Assembly (NCBI GenBank): GCA_013365365.1
Contig: JABVXU010000072.1
Coordinates: 1 to 64,000 of the forward strand
Length of the DNA stretch: 64,000 nt
Direction: 5' to 3'
Origin: Cruorifilaria tuberocauda
Lineage: Eukaryota > Nematoda > Chromadorea > Rhabditida > Onchocercidae
Shown: positions 1-10,500 of the stretch, one piece after another
How the letters are laid out: the number at the start of each line of letters is the position of its first letter
Numbering within the stretch: position 1 is the stretch's first letter
Translations under genes and position numbers: made by a program
The notes under the pieces: generated by a model
Databases searched by the model: none
The model's input: the letters and a program-made list of their open reading frames with translations, nothing else
Told to the model about the DNA's origin: nothing

Positions 1-131
1 GATCGGATGACAACAACAGATGCGATCTAACGAATCCTAAAACAATTGGAAGCCGTAAGGAAAAACTTGGAACATCGGAACCTACAAATGGCTATTGAGA
101 GAAAATTACTCGATGAATTCTTACCAACCGA
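1..131 (+). mobile_element. BEL/Pao gag fragment, plus-strand inverted copy
   Basis: This 131 bp stretch is a near-identical reverse-complement copy of 725-855, with only about two or three differing bases. In the + direction it encodes a short gag-like segment with the motif QLEAVRKNLEHRN, which resembles the region after the DUF1759 domain in Pao-type gag proteins. The similarity to the other copy stops at about 131, after which the two sequences diverge. The element is truncated by the window start, so its true left limit is unknown. It is a remnant without an intact coding frame. Confidence 0.65.
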
Positions 132-724
132 TCGGATCACAAGGACGCAACCAGAAAAAGAACTCGAAAAACGGAACGATGAAAATAGCCGATATGTAGT
201 TCAGGTATCCGTTATACAGTTAGAAGGTATTTTATATCATTTTATTAGACATTAGAAGGTATTTTATATTATTTTGTTTCCACAAAATAAACATTTCAGA
301 TCAGAAAAAACGGAACCCCTACCGGAATATCTGAAATTTACATGTTTTCTGTTTCTCTCTCTTTTCCTCTCTCACTGTCTCTCTCTCTCTATATATATAT
401 ATATGTATATGTCGATCTTCCTCTTCTTTTTTCGTCGATTTTATCATTTTTTCGCAATTTTACATTTGAACATTCTGAGAGCTATTGTAAAATGTTGAAA
501 AACCTTTGACATAAATGTTTATCTTATTATGCACTTTGTCATTAACATTGTTTTAATTGTTATCACAATTTTTTAATTTGCATTTCTGTGTGATATTTTG
601 GAAAGCAAAAATTTGCAATTATTTTCATATTACCTGTAGCACTTTCCTTTCGGATTCGTAATTGGCTGCTTGGGTTGGAACTACTTCTGTTCTTGCTATT
701 TTCCTCAAATACCTTCTCAATTTG
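132..724. other. spacer between inverted BEL/Pao fragments
   Basis: AT-rich sequence between the two inverted gag fragments. It carries a pyrimidine-rich (CT)n/(TA)n tract near 355-405. Two tandem echoes of an AGAAGGTATTTTATAT sequence occur near 222-270. No coding frame is supported; the short open frames here are low complexity. Confidence 0.5.
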
Positions 725-1490
725 TCGGTTGGTAAGAATTCATCGAGCAATTTTCTCTCAATAGCCATTTGTAGGTTCCGATGTTCCAAGTTTTTCCTTA
801 CGGCTTCCAACTGTTTTAGGATTCGTTAGATCGCATCTGTTGTTGTCATCCGATCGCGGCGTTCCATTCGATATCTTGGAATTCGCAGTATAACGAATTC
901 GTAATCGCTGATGTACCGTCAAACTTTTCCATGAATATTTCTCTGACGATGGCGTAGTTTTCTGGAGCAACATCATATCTGTTTACTGCTTTTGATGCTT
1001 CATCTTTCAAACAGGAAAGCAAGTAACTCAATTTTTGTATATCGGAGAAGTTTTGTTTGTGCACCGTCTCTCCGAAGTTGCTCCAAAACTCTTTCCATTT
1101 TCTAGGGTCTCCAGTGAATACTCTCAGTGAGATTTGAAGTAGGTTCACGTTCGTTTGGCGGACATTCTAGATTTGCTCCGTTTGAGCTCTTTCATTTGTT
1201 GTTTTGTTTCGTATCCCTTGCATATGTTCGACTACTGTTTCAGCATCCCTTTTACTTCAGGTTAGAGCTAGCAACGTCTCTTTTCCTTCTTTTACCAAGT
1301 TCAGCATTCCTTGACGGTTTTCCGTCATTTCTATGTAATTCTTTCTTTACTGTTTTCGTGGAATCTTTTTCAAATAGTCCTTTGCATTTACCGTCGATTA
1401 TCGTTTTCTTTGCTCATCTACTTCTTGCATTTCTTGTTCAACTTCATTTTGATCAATTGATTTTAGATCCACTTCGTTTAGTTCGTTAAG
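725..1490 (-). mobile_element. Degenerate BEL/Pao gag (DUF1759-like) fragment
   Basis: Read on the minus strand from 1490 to 725. First comes an acidic, Glu/Gln-rich stretch broken by stops (1490-1160). The recognisable core follows at 1148-846: FTGDPRKWKEFWSNF, then QNFSDIQKLSYLLSCL, then ENYAIVREIFMEKF. This is the pattern of the DUF1759 gag domain of BEL/Pao retrotransposons. The continuation (RILKQLEAVRKNLEHRN...) is in another frame at 810-725, so at least one frameshift separates them. No LTR, protease or reverse transcriptase is visible nearby. It is a dead 5' fragment of an element oriented leftwards. Confidence 0.75.
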
Positions 1491-2635
1491 AAGCTTGATG
1501 ATTTTCCTCCTCGCTGGAATGGCACTTATTAACAACACTTTAAAAGACATCCCTTCTCTGCGGCACCATAAAATTTGTAAAGAAAATTTTCAAGGCTTCT
1601 TCTTGATTAATTGAAAGGAAGACAAATTTCTTTCTCGGCTATATAGCTACTAGCGCACTCTCAATAATTACTTTAGATTGCTTGATATCGTTCGTTGAAC
1701 TGCTGTATTAGTACTCATTTAGTTGTACTGGTACAGATATCGACACTGGTGTTGGTAATGATACTGATGCTGGTACTGGCACTAGTACCATTATGCTGGA
1801 TTGAGAGATCGTTGGGATTGTTCTCACGATCTGTCCTTCTGTTGATTTGAAGCTGTTTCTTAGTTATTTGTCGTTGCTTGTCTTCCTTCGCTGTCGATTA
1901 TATTAGCCTCAATGAGTCCTTGTGGTCGAATGAATCGAAAAATATCATCCCTCTTGAGTTTCGACATTCGACATAATACGATTACAACCACTATGAAAAT
2001 GAAAACCATATGTTGACACAAAGTTTCGCATAACGCACTCAACTATAGTGCTTCGGGCCATGTTTTGTTCACAGTGGAAGAACGCGTTCAGAATAAATGG
2101 TATGACAAAGAAAGAGTGGGAGGGGTTGGGGGTGGAGGAGGGGAGTTACGTGGATTCTTTGCAAGTTTCGCGGACATCACGTGTTTGTAGTATTCTGATT
2201 CAATTAGTATTATATATTCATTATATCATAGCTAAATGTATTTACATGAAGCGAAACTCGTAGGAAGTTTTGTTTTGAGTAACAATTCGGTCATTCAATA
2301 AAACTTTTTTTTCTTAATTAATAAATTGATTAATTCCGAATATCACTGTGCTCTAAGTTTTCAAAAAAAGTTATTAAATGTTTTTCGTCGATTTCGTTCA
2401 ATAAAACGCCTACCGAAGTCGGAATGAATTAATGGTTTTCGTTCACGAACTTTCGGTTTAAGATATTAATTTATCTTTCAAAAATGTTTGGCAGTTTTGC
2501 AATTTTCAGCTTAGCATGTTATCGGTCATTCGGTAATTCTCATAATTATATTATGTATTTATAAATTTATTTACAAATAATATCAATCAATTCGATCATT
2601 TCCGAATAGAAAGCATTTGGAAGCAATCCTTCAGA
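1491..2635. other. region upstream of VPS26, no supported gene
   Basis: The left part (to about 2045) may be further decayed retroelement sequence. It includes a minus-strand open frame at 2042-1860 with a hydrophobic start, which I could not assign. A pair of GGTACTGGCACTAGTACC-like short palindromic runs lies near 1726-1793. From 2050 to 2635 the sequence is AT-rich and would hold the VPS26 promoter; no specific element is recognised. Confidence 0.4.
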
Positions 2636-5254
2636 ATGGTAAAAATTTGTTAATTTTTTTATTTTTCTAATTACAGATAATATTTTATGAGCTTGCTGGT
2701 GTACTGTATCTTGTTAAAAAAATTGTCATTCAGGCTTTCTTTGGATTTGGTCAAGCTGCAGAAATTTCTATCAAGTTGGATGATGCAGATAATAGAAAAG
2801 TTAGTTGTTAATCTCATTCAGTAATTTTGGTCATTAGTGTAATCTTGAGAAGAAGCTATATTTATTATTTTCGAACTCATTGATCACTATCAGGAATGGA
2901 ATTGTTTGATGGAAAATTGATTTGATAAGAAATCAGTTGAACGTGGGTGATTGGATGGTCTAGTGACATGACACTCGCTTAACGTGCGAGAGATCTCGGT
3001 TTCGAATGCCGGCCCAAGTCATGTGCAGCATTATCTTTCTTTTAGCCAAACCATCTGGTCCTTTCAGGTAGCTAAAATACGATGTGAAGAAGGGGGTCAA
3101 GAAACACATTTCCTGTTTTATGATGGTGAAACAATATCTGGTACAGTTGGAGTTGCCGTGAAGAAGAAATTTGATCATCAAGGAATAAGAATTGAATTTA
3201 TTGGACAAATCGGTGTGCTATTTTTTCCGTAACTTTGTTTTATTTTGTTCGGTTATCTCTACAATAATTTGCTAATACTATCCACTGGATTTATGAATGA
3301 GAAGTGTCATGCTTGAGGCTATATTTTGGAAGTTTTCTTGACGAAGATTTTTTTTTTGGTGAATTTATAGTGTATTATTGGCGATTGGTAGAATGACAAG
3401 GAGCGCTCAGTTCCGTAATAATTATGAAAATTATAGTAGGTTAAACTATTTTTCATCAGCTTCTTATTCAGCGATGCGATCATATGCAAATCTAGGTTAT
3501 CTATTTTCTTGAGCTATCTATTTGCGACTGTACCGATTCCTTTAATATATATTTGACCATACTGACAATTTCTGCAAGTGCTTTTCTTTTAGAATTAAAT
3601 TACGATCGTGGTAATCAGCATGATTTTATAACATTGATGAAGGAGTTGGCTCGTCCAGGGGAACTGACGCAAAATGCAGTTTTTCGGTTTGAATTTCCAA
3701 AAGTTGAAAAACCGTATGAATCATATGTTGGTGCAAATGTGAAATTACGGTTAGTTTTTATTATAAAGGTTTTATGTTGCAAATATGCTAATTTTGGTAG
3801 TACACTTATTTAAACATAACCTCGGCAGTCGAAATTAAAGATTCTTCAAACCTAAGTAATCAATGATCTCGACTTATTTTGCGAAATATGAGAATTGCAG
3901 GAAGTTAGTTGATTACAATAACAGTGGAACGGTATAACATTAGTTGTGTATATGTTTTACAGCTATTTCCTAAGAGTAGTCATTGTGCGAAGGTTAACTG
4001 ATATAATACGTGAAATGGATGTTATCGTACATACGCTTTCTTCGTATCCGGATACAAATAATAGTATCAAAATGGAAGTTGGTATTGAGGACTCTTTGCA
4101 CATTGAATTCGAATACAACCGCTCCAAGTAGACGTTTTGTTTCTTTCTAATGTTTTTTAAGTTTGATTTTTTCCGGATAATATGACTGATATGATGGCAT
4201 ATGATATAATATAATAATATGATAGCAATATTAGGAATAGGAATAGATAAATCATTGTACATTTCAACAAACTTACTGAATTTTTGATACTTTTCGGACG
4301 AAATAAGCTAGAGATGTCATTGTAAATCAGACTTATAAAAGGATCAGAATGCTTAAAAAGGTTGTGAATGTGAAGTTGTTCGTGTGCAGATTAGCAGTAG
4401 AAGCATTTCATTGAAAATGGAGTTGCAGATATCATCTAAAAGATGTGATTGTTGGAAAGATATATTTCTTGTTAGTTCGAATCAAAATTAAGTTTATGGA
4501 AATTGCTATAATCAAACGAGAAACAGTGGGCAATTCGCCAAATATTTTCAATGAGAATGAAACAATAGCAAAATACGAAATAATGGATGGTGCACCCGTG
4601 AGAGGTGGGTGTGTCGTTCTTTTTTTTTCGTAATAACTTCACGTCTAGCATAGCACTACTGTTCATGACAGATTAGCATCATTTGATCAGGTGATCAGAT
4701 TGAATTTAAAACTTTCAGGTGAATCAATTCCAATACGTCTTTTTCTTGCTGGTTATGATTTGACACCAACAATGCGTGATGTTGGTAAAAAATTTTCAGT
4801 TCGCTATTATTTAAACCTTGTTTTGGTTGATGAAGAAGATCGTCGTTACTTTAAGCAACAGGTAAGGTATTTCACTATGATCTTTATCACTTTCAAGAAT
4901 ATATATATTAATCAGCGTAATACATCTGATATTGAGGCATATTGCAAATTGGATACGGAAAATTGGAACATTCAATCATCCTTAAAAAGTTTCGTAATAC
5001 TGCCAATCGGCTAATTATAAATGTCTATATCATATGATTAATTAAAGTCGTCGGTTTGTTCATAATTACTTGAAAACTGGACTTTTTTTTAGATTTAACT
5101 TCTAATGCTGAAAATATTTAAGGAGATGACATTATGGCGTAAAGCTGATAAGATAAGTCGACACATTTCGGTGGAAAATATGTCAAAAGCCAATGGAGAA
5201 ACGACAGCAGCAACAACTGTTCAACACATAAAGAAGATTGAAGCTGGCAAGTGA
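2636..5254 (+). CDS. VPS26: Vacuolar protein sorting-associated protein 26 (retromer subunit)
   Basis: VPS26 is the arrestin-fold subunit of the retromer cargo-recognition trimer (VPS26-VPS29-VPS35), which recycles receptors from endosomes to the Golgi or plasma membrane. Proposed exons: 2636-2638, 2734-2799, 3068-3212, 3593-3749, 3963-4127, 4429-4604, 4719-4861, 5123-5254. All junctions are GT-AG and in phase, giving 328 residues, close to the usual family length of about 327. Diagnostic blocks include FFGFGQAAEI near the N terminus, HFLFYDGETISG, HQGIRIEFIGQI, EKPYESYVGANVKLR, NNSIKMEVGIEDSLHIEFEY, KIYFLLVRIKI, ETIAKYEIMDGAPVRGESIP and KKFSVRYYLNLVLVDEEDRR. The C-terminal tail after the last block is variable, as in other VPS26 proteins. 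The start is the least certain point: the model uses a lone ATG directly followed by a GTAAAA donor. Intron 2 contains a tRNA-Val-like sequence. Assignment is very secure; exon 1 is tentative. Confidence 0.93.
2949..3020 (+). pseudogene. tRNA-Val(AAC)-like sequence in VPS26 intron 2
   Basis: A 72 bp stretch folds like a tRNA. The anticodon arm is perfect: CTCGC and GCGAG pair around the seven-base loop TTAACGT, with anticodon AAC at 2981-2983 (valine). A T-arm is present with loop TTCGAAT closed by TCGGT/GCCGG (two G-T pairs). The D-arm is short (GTC/GAC) and its loop lacks the usual GG. The acceptor stem pairs poorly, about five of seven positions. A decayed tRNA gene or a tRNA-derived SINE head is more likely than a working tRNA. 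It lies entirely inside the intron 2800-3067 and on the same strand as VPS26. Confidence 0.55.
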
Positions 5255-7592
5255 TTTCAATTTTAGAAACAAGAAAAAGAAATACCGCAAACACGTCGTG
5301 TCTTTTCGCTTTTCTTGTAAATTTTTTATTTTTATTGTTATACTTTTTCTATTTAATGAAAGCCAGACATTGACCTGTGTATATTATAGTTTAAGTTTTT
5401 TTTTGAATGGTTAATCATAAATTAGTAATATTGGGAGCATTAGATTAACTTTTTTGGAAATTTAATATTACATGTCAATTCTTTCTATCGAACGTAGGTG
5501 CCTATCAATTCTTGGGCAGCTTATGGATAATTTATAACGATGACTATTTGAAGTATTTCGCTTATTCACTTTTTTTCAATGCGGTTTAGGCATTTTAGTA
5601 TTGGTCTGTCATATTTTTCAGTTTATAATGACCTTGCTGTATTATATTACTTGGGATGGTCGACATTTTACAATTTCTATTTTTGTATCAGCAATATTTT
5701 TAGGTTCCAAAGTTGATTTCCTTTGCAAGATTCCTAAAATAATAGTTTGCAGAAGGAGGATCATATTTTCAAAAAAGTTTGTTGCTTGCGGTACACAAAT
5801 CAGATTCATCTATTTTGGGCATAAAGTAGTGAGAAAGAAAATCTGACGTTCCTTTCATCGTAACGTCTAACTTCATATAGTGGTAGTCCGATTATGCCCA
5901 TACTTCTTGAATGCATATTTCTTTTTCATCCCGGTTTTTGAAACGGGTAGAGGTAGGAGCAGTGCGGTATTCCCATTGTCATTTCTTTTCTGCCTGAACA
6001 GCTGGGTGAAAATCACTTTGCTAATCAAAGGACGGGAGTTTCGTCGCCACATCAAATTCCTAACGAATTTTTAAGCTGCAATTGCTGGGTAATATTGTAA
6101 TAAAATTTAGCAGCATCATGAAAATATTATGGTGCTGATTACAAATACTTACGTGCCTTATTGTGGCTCTTTGAGCTCCTATGTTGCACGCATGTTTTGC
6201 ACCAACATTTGGAAGCAAGTAATTTCGGACCACTTTATTTATTTCGTATATTTGCATACTGATTTTATTATCTTGATATCTCGATTCAATTTAAAGTTAT
6301 AAAAAGCCAGCACAGTTGGCGTGTGTCCCGCAAATGTGAAGTTCATATCAGATATTGAAACTATTTTCTCATTTCTCCATTTCAGATTAGATGTTCTAAT
6401 AAATTGACGTAATTTTTGAGAGGATCATTTCAATGTCTAAAATTTGCGGATCTATAGTGCGGGTCACACATTATGTTTCGTTATATAGCTACAGTTATTT
6501 CCAACCATTATCTTCCGAGACTTTGTAATTCCATTCAATTACATTCGCTTTAAAAGCTATTTATTCTTTGTTTTCTTAGCATACTCTGAAAATATGAAGT
6601 ACATATCGGTGCTGTATATTTACATAATCTATTTCCGCTTAGATTATTGTGTAGGTATGGAATACTATTTCGCTGCTTCTCTGATGCGTGGATTATAAGT
6701 GTTTCATAGTGCAGCGTTACTGATTTCCAAATTAAGCCAAAATGTTCGAAACATTGCGGAATTCATTCCTTTAGTCGTTTTTGACATAATAATTCCATTG
6801 TTCTTGTTAATGAGAGGGTGGGGACTCTCGTTTTCGAAAACACCATCCCTCGGTAAATGCGACTTTCGGAATATTCGGCGGAAAATCAAATCATTCACTT
6901 ATAATCAATACTACTTTCTTTTCGACTCAAACCTTCCGACTGTGTCCCAGCAACTGTCCACTCAACTGGTTTCGAAGTCTTGTGCCGGACATTTCCGCTC
7001 TTGTTTTCTGTTCCTTTTTATAGATGTTTCCTTCCGTTCATTGTCTGTTTTTTAAATATTTTTCTAACACATGTTATGGATTCCGTGAAATATACTTATT
7101 TCTTTCAATCGAAATAGAGGCTATTCCAAAAATTGTCGAAATAATTTCGTACAGGTAACATAGACTGGAATGAAGAGAAAAAGCGGCATACAGCCTTGTG
7201 ATAAATTTGAAATCGACAATTCGAGCTTTTTACGTAGAAGACAACAATCACGCATTTTATGAAAAGAGGGTCAGTTAATGGAACAAAACATTCGAAAAGA
7301 ACCAGTTCATACCAAAACGCAGTCACAATTGAAAGAAATAAAGGAAAATTTTCTACGTAAGCAATTGAAGATTTACAAATCTTAACCGGAACATGCATCT
7401 TATATATGGAGTTTTTCAAAACCCGAACAAAACAAATTAAAACAGTTTACAATGCAAGGCAATAAAATCGGAACTTTTTGAAAAGCAACTGAAATGCAAT
7501 TTAAAAGTCTTAGTTGGAAAATGCTTCTTGAAAGATATATTTCGTCGATTTATGAGCGAGCTCGGTGCTCTCAGTATCGAGAGATGATAGAT
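5255..7592. other. convergent intergenic region VPS26 / RAD54B
   Basis: Both flanking genes end here, so it should hold two 3' UTRs and their polyadenylation sites. Several open frames of 60-118 codons exist on both strands, but none has recognisable domains or a convincing start with splice context, and they overlap one another. A short imperfect inverted repeat (TGTGTCCCGCA near 6321 and TGCGGGTCACA near 6459) is the only structure noted. Confidence 0.5.
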
Positions 7593-10500
7593 TCAGAAAT
7601 TCGAGACCAACTTCATCACAAACGAAACCTCTTCTAAGACGCAATCGTCTAAACCAGCTCCCTCCTTCATCGATTGAAATTCCTCCTCATATCTTGGTGA
7701 GAAATGTTCCCAACGCATCAATGTCCCTAATAATGCGCTCTGAAATTTCTATAGCAATTCCTTGTAGTAACTTGAAAACCAAAGAATTTTGTTTCTTCTA
7801 GATTAAGTCAAACTATACTTGGTCTGATTTCACAGTCTTAATAAAAATAGTCTTGAATCTTGAAATCAGATAAGAATGCAAAATATAAACGAGATAAGTT
7901 CAGTACAGTTGAAACAGACCACAAATCCAAAACTAGATTAATTTCATTGAAAAATTGACAAACCGTTGATAATCTCGTTTCGTTCCCTACTATTTCATCT
8001 TCGGGAACTTCATTATTGAGCTGCACAGAATCTTCGTAAACTGATGGAAGCTCATCATTACTATCCATCCTTTCGCTATATGCATTGACATTCTCGGCAT
8101 CTTGTTCGAATTCAGCGTTCTATAAATCCAAAGTAATCATAACTTATATGTTAGAGTTAAATGAAGTAAAGTAGTACTGCTCTGCCTTTTCTGTATTAAA
8201 ATTCAGAATTAACCTCATTCAAATTCATGTCCGTCAAAATTCCTTCCAATTCTCCAGGCAAAACACCACACCCGTCGCACTCACATTCCAATAATGAATG
8301 TGTTTCGCACTCATCATCTTCGTCACCAAGTGTAAAAATATCTTGCAATTCTTCATCGGAAAAATGTGTAAGTGCTGAAAATTGAAATTTTTGCAGCCAC
8401 GAATTTATGGTATGTGAGAGATGGCTTTAGTTATACCTATGTTCACAAGTTCGTCGAACACTACGAAAAGAAAGGGAAGAGAATGGAAGTGTAAGAAGAT
8501 GGAGCTGTAAAGATAAACTTACATTCGAATGGAACCATTTCAACTACCGTACTGAGACTGCTTTTTTTGATTTGTCTTTGCAAAATTTTTTCATCCACAG
8601 TACCCTTAAAAATACGACGTCGAATCTCCTCATTTATCGCAAGAGTTGCATCGAAAGCAATAAGGAATAAAGAAGTCCAATACAGTCATAAACTGTATAT
8701 CTAAAATAATACCGTCGTGACAAGTCGATAAATATAACATGGTCTTCGTTGTCCTTTCCGCCAGATACGAGCCATCGCTTGCATATCCACAGCTGGATTC
8801 CAATCCATATCGAACAAAATCATTCGACTAGCACCAATGAGGTTTAAACCAATTCCACCTGTTGAAGAATTCATACGATGTCAAATACGGAATGAAAAAT
8901 AGGAAACATTAAACAGCTAAAACTGGAATTTCAACATAAATCACCTGCTTTCGCACTCAACAGGAACGCATAATTTTCACTCGATGATGAATTGAATTCT
9001 TCTACGATCTCCATCCTTTTTTCCATTTCGGTCGAACCATCCAGACGTAGAACAGTATAGGATAGACCTTTACAAACCTCCTCCAAGATATCAAGGGTCT
9101 AAAAAACGAACATAAAAGATTTCTATTGGTGGATTTTTTTTTTGTTTGTTTGAAATAGAGCTTAAAAAGGATAACGGAATAAACATTCTTCAGTTATTAA
9201 AATAAAAAGTAAAAAGTAAAAAGCAATCTTAATACTGCACTTAAAAAATTTCAATTAAAAAAAATAGATTCAATTTGAATTCCCCGCGTTTTTCCGACAT
9301 ACGTGGATGAAATTGGAGACGACGACTAATTTCTCCTCCTGTTGTCGAAATTTCCCCACCAAATCACGAAATACACTGAGCTTGCCTGACAAAATAATGA
9401 ACAATGCATAAATTTTCTATGAGATAATTGAACTAAAAGATCTGGAAACATGTAGGTTTAGAGAAAATTTCCTTGAGAAAATGAATTCAAAAAAAAAAAA
9501 AACAAAGGACTGTGAATACCTGAATCAGCTGTTAAAACTGAAAATTCATTGAAAGGGTTAGGAAACAATCGAAGGAGTGCAGTATAAAATCCCATTTCTT
9601 CCATCTAAAAATAGATCCAAATAATTCTCTTCGATATCAGAAATAATCCAATGTGTAAGCATAACCAATTCATGAAATAAATTACCCGACAATTCCGAAG
9701 TTTCGTATTAATACTATGATAAAGAACGCATGGATGATTACATAACTTCCGCAAGGCATCAATCAAAGTCAAATGATCATATGAGAGAAATTTCTTCAAG
9801 CGTTTGTATATGGAACATTGCAATGATGATGGTCTGCACCAAACTATGTAATCATCTACAAAGCATTGGTTATTAATAGTTGACTTATTTTATATCTTTC
9901 TTTGACTATTGCTATAAAATGAAATTCTTAAGTGAAACAATAGACAAACAGCAAAGTAGTTAAAAAACTAACTAGGCTGAAAGACTTTAACAACTACTTC
10001 GCAAGATTTTTAAAATTGATTCATTCATCTATCCTTCCTCACTACCCAATCTTTGTCTCAAAAAATTCTCTAATCTACATAATGCCACCATTTTAAAATT
10101 TATTGTCAAAATCATAAACTTCTCGGTGGTAACCACTCATGGATCACTTCCGCTGTTCGGCGAAGCATCACCTCGGTGAGTAATTCATTGAAACGATTTG
10201 GCTATAAAGTATCTATTCTTAAACAGAAATCGAAATTGTCAAAATATTAAAATTAATGTATCAACATTACCTATTTGGCTAACTGGTTTATATGGTGAGT
10301 TCACTTTTTATGGAAAATAGTTCGTTTGTTAAATTTTTAGTTGCTTTTAAAGCTATGGAGAAAAAGTGGGGGTATGAAGTTAGAAATTATAATAAGCATT
10401 AAGCTTATAAATTAATCAGTACGAAAGTTACATTTTATCTCGTAAATATACAAATACCTCTCTTTCGGAGAGATGCTTGAATTCCGAAAAAGAGACAAAA

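Noticed and set aside
1127..1489. 120-codon plus-strand open frame with a Leu/Phe-rich translation
   Set aside because: It is antisense to the minus-strand gag remnant and owes its composition to that; there is no start context or domain.
6699..7055. 118-codon plus-strand open frame between VPS26 and RAD54B
   Set aside because: Low-complexity Phe/Leu/Ser-rich translation, overlapped by another frame on the opposite strand, with no recognisable motif or splice signals.
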